Assembly (NCBI GenBank): GCA_019639255.1
Contig: JAHBSF010000063.1
Location: 1-34,007, forward strand
Source: Acidobacteriota bacterium
GTDB taxonomy: Bacteria > Acidobacteriota > Blastocatellia > RBC074
Direction of reading: 5' to 3'
Length of the DNA stretch: 34,007 nucleotides
Shown piece by piece: positions 27,897-34,007 of this stretch (position 1 is the stretch's first letter; the number at the start of each line of letters is the position of its first letter). The notes beneath the pieces were generated by a model. That model was not told the origin of the DNA. It did no database searches and worked only from the letters and a program-made list of their open reading frames with translations. Made by a program: the position numbers and the translations under genes.

Positions 27897-29123
27897 ATGC
27901 AGTACGGGATGAAAAAGTGGAGAAGGATCTGCATCGGCGCGACCCTCGCAGCTTTCTGCGGTTTTCTGTTTTCACCACACAGAGGCTACACGCACGAACC
28001 GATCACGACCAACGTGCGCTTCAACAAGGAAATCATACGCATATTCGAGCGCAACTGTCTGGGTTGTCATGCGCCGGGGCAGATCAAGGCCGATATTCCC
28101 CTGGGCACATATCCCGAAGCGCGGCCCTGGGCGAAGGCAATCAAGGAAGAGATTCTCGAAAAGCGCATGCCTCCCTATCAGGCCGTAAAGGGCTACGGCC
28201 ACTTCCAGCGCGACTACGGCCTGACGCAGCGCGAAATCGACCTGATAGTTTCCTGGGTCGAGGGCGGCGCCCCGAAGGGAGACGACAAAGACCTGCCCAA
28301 CCGCGATTCATCAGACGACTCCTGGATGCTCGGAAAACCCGATCTGGTGCTGCAACCGCAGGATGAAACAAAAGTCGGCGCAGAGATGGACGAAACGCGC
28401 TGCTTCCCGCTGCCGTCCGGACTCAAGGAAGATCGCTGGGTGTCGGGCATAGAGTTCCGGCCCGGCGACGGCACAGTAGTGCACGACGCTACGGTAATAG
28501 TTGTTCCATCGGATAAGGCAGCGACTGCATGCAAACCAGGTACGGGCGAGTCAGCAGCCGAACGTCTGGCTTACTGGGCGCCGGGCACTGAACCGGTAAA
28601 GTTCCCAGCGGGTGTAGCAAGAGCTTTGCCGGCCGGATCGACTCTTGCTCTCAGGATCAGCTATCGCGGCGCGGGCGAGGATACGAATGATCGCAGTCGG
28701 GTTGCACTCTTTTTCTCGAAAGAAAATCCGACGCGGCAATTGCACGGTGTGACTGTTAACGCTCCGGCAGTGACTGTACCGGCGGCGATCGAGGATTTTC
28801 GCGTCAAGGCGTCATACGTGCTCGCGGCTCCGGCGGCAGCCGTAGGAGTGCGGCCTTTGCTTTATCCGTTGGCTGCATCGGTAGAGGTATCGGCGCATCG
28901 TCCGGACGGGACGATCGAGGTGCTCGCGTGGGTCAAACACCGGCGCTGGCCGTGGGAACCCGCATTCCTGATGAAAAATCCCGTGCCGCTTCCGAAAGGC
29001 ACACGGCTGGAAATTACCGCTTACATCAACAATTCCGCCGATAATCCCGGCAATCCGCACGATCCGCCGAAAGCGGTGCGCCTGAACGGGGCGCTTTGCG
29101 ATCTGTATTTCGCCGCTGAGTAA
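27897..29123 (+). CDS. Degenerate array member: haem site kept, copper ligands lost (copy 5)
   Basis: 408 aa with this start (ATG 27909, four codons later, is an alternative; neither has a clear ribosome site). The signal or anchor region is about 5-32. The haem motif is CLGCH at 54-58 with M91 in KRMPPY as axial candidate. The second domain still aligns (AEFRPG-like segment, LPKGTRLEITAYINNS, final CDLYF). However, the copper positions are H196-D197 instead of His-His, Ser255 instead of the third His, no His-x-His (YPLAAS at that place) and no Met in the C-terminal motif. It is therefore unlikely to bind copper as the others do. It may be a cytochrome partner or a subunit that stabilises the active copies. 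The reading frame is intact, so it is not an obvious pseudogene. TAA lies at the edge of a palindrome. Confidence 0.82.
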   Translation: MQYGMKKWRRICIGATLAAFCGFLFSPHRGYTHEPITTNVRFNKEIIRIFERNCLGCHAPGQIKADIPLGTYPEARPWAKAIKEEILEKRMPPYQAVKGYGHFQRDYGLTQREIDLIVSWVEGGAPKGDDKDLPNRDSSDDSWMLGKPDLVLQPQDETKVGAEMDETRCFPLPSGLKEDRWVSGIEFRPGDGTVVHDATVIVVPSDKAATACKPGTGESAAERLAYWAPGTEPVKFPAGVARALPAGSTLALRISYRGAGEDTNDRSRVALFFSKENPTRQLHGVTVNAPAVTVPAAIEDFRVKASYVLAAPAAAVGVRPLLYPLAASVEVSAHRPDGTIEVLAWVKHRRWPWEPAFLMKNPVPLPKGTRLEITAYINNSADNPGNPHDPPKAVRLNGALCDLYFAAE

Positions 29124-29222
29124 GAGAGATAACGGAACAAACGAAAATAGACGAAACAAACAGAAAGCCCGATGCTATTCCGTTTGTTTCGTCAATTTTC
29201 GTTTGTTCCGTTATCTCTCTTA
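29121..29222. repeat. Long palindrome supplying both stop codons of convergent genes
   Basis: Arms 29121-29165 and 29178-29222 pair over 45 bp with two mismatches (29149 and 29162). The first three bases are the TAA stop of array copy 5. The last three, read on the minus strand, are the TAA stop of the YceH-family gene. The outer sequence is TAAGAGAGATAACGG on both sides. Well placed as a bidirectional terminator, although no long U-run follows. Confidence 0.92.
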
Positions 29223-29876
29223 CTCGAACTGGCGTCTGAATGCGGCGAACTGTTCCCTGAGCTCATCGAGTTCGCGTCTGAGCGTCAGGGTTTCCTGTTC
29301 AAGCTGAGAAAGTCTGTCTTCGCGGACGCTCGATGCAACTGCACCCGTTGGGCGCATCTCCAATACATCGAAATCGACCGGACCAGAGAGCAGGTGCGCG
29401 TAGCGCGATTCCTTCATACCGGTCTGGCGGGGCAATCTTACGATGATCTGATCCTCGGTGCGCGCAAGCAATCCCTCGATTGTAGATTCCACTTCGGCCA
29501 GGGATGCAAATGCGTGCATGTTCGCCGCCCGCGAGCGCAATTCTCCGGGCGTCTGCGGCCCGCGCAGCATCAGCACGCACAGGATTGCGGTTTCGGCCGG
29601 ATTCAGGTCGTAGGCTTTCGGGAACAGGTGACCGTATTTCGGCACGCGGCTTTCCGAACCGTGAAAGACGTAGGCGATATTCTTTTCGCGCAAACCATCG
29701 AGCGCCCTTCTCACGGTTTCCTCGTCATAGGCCACAACCGGATTCCGGTTATTCTTCTGGTTGCATGCGTTCAGGAGGGAATTGAGCGTCAATGGATAGT
29801 AGTCGGGTGTGGTGATCTGTTTTTCAACGAGGGCTCCGATGACGCGCACCTCGTACTCGTTCAGGATGGGCTCCAC
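29220..29876 (-). CDS. yceH: YceH/UPF0502 (DUF480) family protein
   Basis: A 218 aa protein of the YceH family, which has two winged-helix domains (about 5-85 and 90-165) and a C-terminal coiled coil (about 190-215, SQLEQETLTLRRELDEL). Family landmarks are LNEYEVRVIGALVEKQITTP at 5-24, the NSLLNACNQKNNRNPV segment, and AETAILCVLMLRGPQTPGEL. The start is GTG at 29876 with AAGGAG eight bases upstream. The molecular role is not established; a nucleic-acid or protein-binding regulator is the usual guess. Its stop codon is part of the palindrome shared with array copy 5. Confidence 0.92.
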   Translation of the reverse strand: MEPILNEYEVRVIGALVEKQITTPDYYPLTLNSLLNACNQKNNRNPVVAYDEETVRRALDGLREKNIAYVFHGSESRVPKYGHLFPKAYDLNPAETAILCVLMLRGPQTPGELRSRAANMHAFASLAEVESTIEGLLARTEDQIIVRLPRQTGMKESRYAHLLSGPVDFDVLEMRPTGAVASSVREDRLSQLEQETLTLRRELDELREQFAAFRRQFE

Positions 29877-29927
29877 TACGGTTTCTCCTTTGACTTCGTT
29901 TCTTTCGGAACGCGATGAGTTCCGGCA

Positions 29928-30902
29928 TCAGTTCCAATATACATCCTCCAGCACCCGTTGAACCGCACGCCCCGCGGCCCCGTCTACTTCCGGTGCGCGG
30001 TCGTCGGTCACGGCGGCGATGAAATCTTCTATGAGCGGTTGATGCAGGTTTGCGTGCGGCGGATGATTCTCGATGCGTACTCCCTGTGAGGTTTTGATGT
30101 GCAGAGTTCCTTCATTGAGCACGGGCGCGCGAATCGCGCCTTCGCTGCCGTAAATATCGAATGTATCCTGCGATTCGCGCACGGCGTGCGTTACCTTCAA
30201 AACGCCCTGCGCGCCGCAGGTGAACGACAGCACCGCGATTGCCGTATCCTCTACTTTTCGGTCAAAGAGCGCTCTGGCCGTCACGGATCTGGTCACGCTA
30301 ACAGCGCCAAACAGATTCAGCATGATTTCTATGCGGTGGCAGCCGAAATCCATCATAGGACCGCCGCCCGATTGAGTGGGATCGAGCAGCCACGCCCGAT
30401 CTTCACCGGGCGCGGGATTGAATCGCTCGAATGAGTTGGCTTCGACAAGCACGGGTTTCCCGATTTCCCCGCTCGCCAGGATTTCCTTCATTCGTCTAAT
30501 CGCTGGATAAAACCGGCGGTAATAGGCTACGCCGAGTTTTACGCCGCTCGCGTCGCAGGCCGCAATCATGCGGTCGCAATCCGCTGCTGCAATCGCCATC
30601 GGTTTTTCGCACAGCACGTGTTTACCGGCTGCTGCTGCCGCAATAGCCTGTTCTGCGTGTAAATTAACCGGCGTGGCCAGATAAACCGCATCTATCTCGG
30701 GATCGGCTATGAGATCGCGCCAGTCGGCGTAGGCGCGTTCGGCGCCGAATTCGCGCGCAAACGCATCGGCAAGCTCAGTGCGCGCGCGGCTTACGGCAAT
30801 GAGTTGACTATGCTCCGCAGCGATTAGAGCCGGAGCTACACGCTTGCGCGAAATGTCGCCGCATCCGATCAGTCCCCAGCGTACTCGTTTTGCAATCGTC
30901 AT
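29928..30902 (-). CDS. Gfo/Idh/MocA family oxidoreductase
   Basis: NAD(P)-dependent dehydrogenase-like protein, 324 aa with the chosen start. The N-terminal Rossmann motif GLIGCGDISRKRV is at about 9-21, the substrate-domain signature CEKPMA near 95-100 and AYYRRFYP near 125-132. PMMDFGCHRIEIML carries the conserved Asp/His pair. The start at ATG 30902 fits the family N-terminus; the open frame begins at 30947 with 15 more codons of no family resemblance. It oxidises or reduces a sugar or cyclitol; the substrate cannot be read from sequence. It is 51 bp upstream of yceH on the same strand, possibly co-transcribed. Confidence 0.9.
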   Translation of the reverse strand: MTIAKRVRWGLIGCGDISRKRVAPALIAAEHSQLIAVSRARTELADAFAREFGAERAYADWRDLIADPEIDAVYLATPVNLHAEQAIAAAAAGKHVLCEKPMAIAAADCDRMIAACDASGVKLGVAYYRRFYPAIRRMKEILASGEIGKPVLVEANSFERFNPAPGEDRAWLLDPTQSGGGPMMDFGCHRIEIMLNLFGAVSVTRSVTARALFDRKVEDTAIAVLSFTCGAQGVLKVTHAVRESQDTFDIYGSEGAIRAPVLNEGTLHIKTSQGVRIENHPPHANLHQPLIEDFIAAVTDDRAPEVDGAAGRAVQRVLEDVYWN

Positions 30903-30976
30903 ATCAGTATGCAGGTTGGCGGTTAAATCAAAACAGGATGCCACCATACGGAGCGCTTATGCGAGTTGTCAAGGCG

Positions 30977-31006
30977 TTGATCGCTGCGCGATCGGTCTGT
31001 TATAAC
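30977..31006 (+). promoter_or_regulatory. Candidate promoter of the DUF2889 gene
   Basis: TTGATC (30977-30982), an 18 bp spacer and TATAAC (31001-31006), about 44 bp before the start codon. Consensus reading only. Confidence 0.4.
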
Positions 31007-31049
31007 GGCTTCAACCAAACACTGAACCGCAGACCAAAAATGAATCTTT

Positions 31050-31976
31050 ATGTCTGACATAAACCTGTCTTTTGCTGTTCCACCTTCCGGTTATGAACGA
31101 ATCTTCGATGCCGAGATCGACTGCCTGGCGGAGGATGAACTGCTCGTGCGCGGGCGTATGCGCGATCACCGCTTCGAGCTTACCCATACCTGGCGGTTGC
31201 GCACACCCATATACGAGGTAATCGAGGCCTCTGCCGAGCAGCTATCGGGCGATCCTGCACGATTCGATCCGGGCCTGTGCGACAGGTACGCAAACATATG
31301 CGGCGTGCGCATAGGGCGCGGGTTTTCGCGGCGAATACTCGATGCGCTCGGCGAGGGCGAGGGCCGCAACGAGCACCTCCTGCTCGCAATCGAAATGGCC
31401 CGCGCGGGCCAGCAGCTTTACCAGTTTCCGCCCGGATTTACTGAAAGGTTTCCGCCCGCATCCGACGATCCCACGGAACGCGCGAGGACTGCCTGGCTCA
31501 AGGATCGCGCTTATATGACGGATCTCGTAAATTCCTGTTATACATACCGCGACGAAACCGCCTCATTGTTCGACACCCGCACCGTCAATTGCGGCTTCAG
31601 CGACGATTTGACGCGGCCGCGCCCGGGCGACCGGCGCGCCTTTTGGCGGCGGAAGCGTGTAGCGATCGAACATAACGACAGAAAGTTTGATTGCGTGAGC
31701 GCGATGGAGGATTCGGTTCACGATATAGAGGTGCGTTTCGTTATGGGCGCGGACGGCGTTATTTCAAGCGCCGCAAGCCGGGGGCTGCGCCTGCCGTATC
31801 ACGGCATTTGCGAAGATGCACAGAACCGCACACCGGAACTTGCGGGGCTGCGCGTAACGCCCGAATTCATACGCCAGTTCGCCGATGCGGTGGGCGGCCG
31901 GTCGGGCTGTACGCATCTTTTCGATCTGTCGATCGACTGCCTGCGGCTGTTCCGCTTTGGGGGGGAAGAGAGATGA
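31050..31976 (+). CDS. DUF2889 family protein
   Basis: A 308 aa cytosolic protein without signal or membrane segments. DUF2889 members carry a segment of the type GPGFTRRV and a Cys-Thr-His-Leu motif. Here the first appears as IGRGFSRRILDAL (about 88-100) and the second as SGCTHLFDLSIDC near the C-terminus. The function of the family is not known to me; some members sit near aromatic-catabolism genes. There is no ribosome site of note before ATG 31050. The last residues (EER) and the TGA stop are encoded by the left end of a palindromic repeat, so the C-terminus may have been altered by it. Confidence 0.8.
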   Translation: MSDINLSFAVPPSGYERIFDAEIDCLAEDELLVRGRMRDHRFELTHTWRLRTPIYEVIEASAEQLSGDPARFDPGLCDRYANICGVRIGRGFSRRILDALGEGEGRNEHLLLAIEMARAGQQLYQFPPGFTERFPPASDDPTERARTAWLKDRAYMTDLVNSCYTYRDETASLFDTRTVNCGFSDDLTRPRPGDRRAFWRRKRVAIEHNDRKFDCVSAMEDSVHDIEVRFVMGADGVISSAASRGLRLPYHGICEDAQNRTPELAGLRVTPEFIRQFADAVGGRSGCTHLFDLSIDCLRLFRFGGEER

Positions 31977-32067
31977 CGGAACAAACGAAAATAGACGGAA
32001 CATACGGAAATATTCAACTTTTCCCTATGTTCCGTCTATTTTCGTATGTTCCGTCATCTCTCTTCCC
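31963..32067. repeat. Long palindrome encoding the C-termini of both convergent genes
   Basis: Arms 31963-32010 and 32020-32067 pair over 48 bp with two mismatches (31984 and 32005). The outer end GGGAAGAGAGATGACGG encodes Glu-Glu-Arg-stop for the DUF2889 gene. Its mirror image encodes Glu-Glu-Arg-stop for SufU on the other strand, with TGA at 31974-31976 and at 32056-32054, exactly symmetrical. Here the variable position reads GATGACGG with matching CCGTCATC. Confidence 0.93.
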
Positions 32068-32521
32068 GTTCGGTGGAAACTGCCTCGTCGCTGCCTTCGA
32101 GCGCGGCGTGCAGTGTATGCCAGGCTAGGCTCGCGCATTTGACGCGCGCCGGATACTTGTGGACGTTGGAAAACGCGGTCGCTACGTGCCCGAGGTGATG
32201 CGGCTGCGTATCGGGATCGAGTTCGCCTTTTGCAAGCCGATGAAATTCCGAGAACATCTCCTCGGCTTCCGCCCTGTTCCTGCCCTTAACGGCGCTGGTC
32301 ATCATCGAGGCCGCCGCGCGCGAAATGCTGCATCCGTCGCCCTGAAAGGCGATATCCCTGATCGTCTCGCCGTCCATCTCAAGATAAAGCGTGATCTGAT
32401 CGCCGCACAGCGGATTGTAGCCTTCCTGCTCGCGCGTAGCGCTCTCCAGCCTTCGGAAATTGCGCGGCTTCTTGTTGTGGAAGGTGATTACTTCGGTATA
32501 AAGCTCTTTCAGATTGTCCAT
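32054..32521 (-). CDS. sufU: Iron-sulfur cluster assembly protein SufU
   Basis: A 155 aa NifU/IscU-type protein that accepts sulfur from SufS and supports Fe-S cluster assembly in the cytosol. Zinc or cluster ligands are C39 and D41 (NPLCGDQ), C64 (GDGCSIS) and C129 (RVKCASL), matching the Bacillus SufU arrangement. The insertion between the second and third Cys is longer than in IscU, as expected for SufU. Its ATG overlaps the sufS stop (TGATG), implying translational coupling. The last three residues EER come from the palindromic repeat. No sufBCD genes are visible within the window. Confidence 0.95.
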   Translation of the reverse strand: MDNLKELYTEVITFHNKKPRNFRRLESATREQEGYNPLCGDQITLYLEMDGETIRDIAFQGDGCSISRAAASMMTSAVKGRNRAEAEEMFSEFHRLAKGELDPDTQPHHLGHVATAFSNVHKYPARVKCASLAWHTLHAALEGSDEAVSTEREER

Positions 32522-33756
32522 CAGCCCAGGACCTCGACTACGCGATGTATTCCTTCGGCGAGCGCATCGATTTCCGCCTTCGTATTGTAGAAGGCAAACG
32601 ATGCGCGCACCGTCGCCGGCACCTTGAACCGCTTCATAACGGGTTGTGCGCAGTGGTGTCCGGCGCGCACGGCAATGCCCTCCTGATCCAGAATCGTTCC
32701 GATGTCGTGCGGATGAATGCCGGCAAGGGTGAACGACAGCACGCTTGCCTTTTCCCTCGCCGTGCCGATGATCCTCACGCCGTTGATTGCTCCTATTGTC
32801 TCCGTAGCGTAATCGAGCAGTTCGTGCTCGTAGGCCGCTATGCGGTCAAGGCCGATCCCGGTCAAATAGTCGATTGCTGCGCCGAGACCTATGCCGCCCG
32901 CGATATTCGGCGTACCGGCTTCGAACTTGTAGGGCAGGGCGTTGTAGGTGGTTTTGTCGAAATCCACCGAGGCGATCATATCGCCGCCGCCCTGCCACGG
33001 CGGCAGCGTATTGAGCCATTCGGTTTTGCCGTAAAGCGCGCCTACGCCCGTAGGTCCGCACATCTTGTGGCCCGAAAATACATAAAAATCGCAGTCCAGA
33101 TCCCGCACATCCACGGCCAAATGCGGAGCGGCCTGCGCGCCGTCAATCAGCACCGGCACGTCCTGGCTGTGCGCCATCTCTACGATTCGCTTCACGGGAT
33201 TGACGGTCCCGAGCGCGTTCGAGATGTGGTTGACGGCGACAATCTTTGTGCGCGGACCCAGCATTCGCGCGTATTCATCCATTATCAGTTCGCCGTCGTC
33301 GTTTATCGGGATCACGCGCAATTTCGCACCCGTATATTCGCAAAGCATCTGCCACGGAACTATGTTCGAGTGATGCTCCATCGCCGAGATGATTACCTCG
33401 TCGCCTTCGCGGACGTGTTTGCGCCCGTAACTGAAGGCTACAAGATTGATGCCTTCGGTCGTGCCGCGCGTGAAGATTATTTCGTGCGCGTCCCCGGCGT
33501 TTATGAAGCGTTTGATCTTTACGCGGGCGCTCTCGTATTCGCGCGTCGCAAGCTGGCTCAGGTAATGCACGCCGCGATGTATATTGGCGTTTTCTTCGCG
33601 GTAATAACGCTCTATACGCTCGATTACCGACTGCGGCTTCTGGCTCGTCGCCGCGTTGTCGAGATAAATTAGCGGTCGTCCGTATACCTCGCGCCGGAGG
33701 ATCGGAAAATCGGCGCGCACGCGCCCAATGTCGAACGTTTCGAGATTGTCGGTCAT
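32521..33756 (-). CDS. sufS: Cysteine desulfurase SufS
   Basis: Group II PLP-dependent cysteine desulfurase, 411 aa. It takes sulfur from L-cysteine and passes it as persulfide to SufU. PLP Lys is K231 (SGHKMCGPTG), the persulfide-forming Cys is C369 (RAGHHCAQP), and other PLP contacts are in TRGTTEGIN (96-104), EHHSN (127-131) and DGAQAAPH (205-212). I chose ATG 33756 because it gives the family-like start; the frame continues 15 codons upstream without resemblance. No strong ribosome site is visible. It overlaps sufU by one base at the stop/start junction. Upstream lies a spacer of about 250 bp carrying a REP-like repeat. Confidence 0.96.
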   Translation of the reverse strand: MTDNLETFDIGRVRADFPILRREVYGRPLIYLDNAATSQKPQSVIERIERYYREENANIHRGVHYLSQLATREYESARVKIKRFINAGDAHEIIFTRGTTEGINLVAFSYGRKHVREGDEVIISAMEHHSNIVPWQMLCEYTGAKLRVIPINDDGELIMDEYARMLGPRTKIVAVNHISNALGTVNPVKRIVEMAHSQDVPVLIDGAQAAPHLAVDVRDLDCDFYVFSGHKMCGPTGVGALYGKTEWLNTLPPWQGGGDMIASVDFDKTTYNALPYKFEAGTPNIAGGIGLGAAIDYLTGIGLDRIAAYEHELLDYATETIGAINGVRIIGTAREKASVLSFTLAGIHPHDIGTILDQEGIAVRAGHHCAQPVMKRFKVPATVRASFAFYNTKAEIDALAEGIHRVVEVLG

Positions 33757-33908
33757 AATCGGTACAGAGCGCCGAGTGCGAAGCAGAAGTGCTGAGTGCA
33801 ATTTGGAACTGAAGAACTTCGATACAGAGTGTCTGTAATTACAGCGGTTTCGATTATGGTGTTCAGTACTCTGCCAATTAAGTTCTTTGAGTTTTTCAGC
33901 CGCGGAGC

Positions 33909-33995
33909 GGCGAAAGAACTGTAGCCCAGGGCGGCGAGCCCTGGGTGAGTGTAGAGAAGCGGCGCCAGCCCCGGAGGGGCGGAAGATCTTTCGCC
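33909..33995. repeat. REP-like palindromic repeat upstream of sufS
   Basis: GGCGAAAGA (33909-33917) and TCTTTCGCC (33987-33995) form an outer 9-bp inverted repeat. Inside are two compact hairpins: CCCAGGG/CCCTGGG (33925-33931 / 33939-33945) and GCCCC/GGGGC (33968-33972 / 33976-33980). The block may continue past the window edge. It differs in sequence and GC content from the A-rich palindromes elsewhere in the window and resembles dispersed REP-type elements. Confidence 0.7.
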
Positions 33996-34007
33996 CTTTC
34001 AGGGCTC

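Overview
The window reads as a chromosomal segment of a GC-rich, diderm, aerobic soil-type bacterium. Acidobacteriota is the best guess. The support is indirect: TonB-like energy-transducer architecture, a carboxypeptidase-regulatory module of the type found at the front of acidobacterial outer-membrane receptors, c-type cytochromes fused to a copper-monooxygenase fold, and SufS/SufU. No rRNA or other marker fixes the lineage.

Left part (1-13.6 kb). A minus-strand operon (FGGY gluconokinase, HAD phosphatase, 6-phosphogluconolactonase) is divergent from UDP-GlcNAc 2-epimerase. Then, on the plus strand, come a small membrane-anchored diheme cytochrome, an aldehyde dehydrogenase, alanine dehydrogenase, a DUF512 radical-SAM protein with a PDZ-like front, a GAF-GAF-AAA-Fis sigma-54 activator and a zinc-ribbon/TonB fusion protein. 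A tRNA-Lys(UUU) with a good promoter follows.

Middle part (13.9-21.7 kb). Two tandem paralogous secreted proteins of unknown function share six cysteines, one of them C-terminal. They are followed by a solitary ThiS (minus), a small ORF plus a metal-dependent amidohydrolase, and a DUF4139 protein with an inserted carboxypeptidase-regulatory domain.

The most interesting part (22.0-29.1 kb) is a tandem array of five paralogous exported proteins. Each has one c-type haem site followed by a domain that reproduces the copper ligands of peptidylglycine/dopamine monooxygenases (His-His, His, His-x-His, Met) with nearly the same spacing. The fifth copy keeps the haem site but has lost nearly all copper ligands. 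The array suggests an extracytoplasmic copper monooxygenase family with a built-in electron-delivery haem. This is inference; I know of no characterised member.

Right part (29.2-34.0 kb). YceH-family protein (minus), Gfo/Idh/MocA oxidoreductase (minus), DUF2889 protein (plus), and a translationally coupled sufS-sufU pair (minus), ending in a REP-like repeat.

Throughout, intergenic spaces carry a dispersed family of long imperfect palindromes (arms up to about 48 bp) built from ACGGAACA/ACGAAA units. The two arms of one copy match each other better than they match other copies. Two copies supply the stop codons of both flanking convergent genes.
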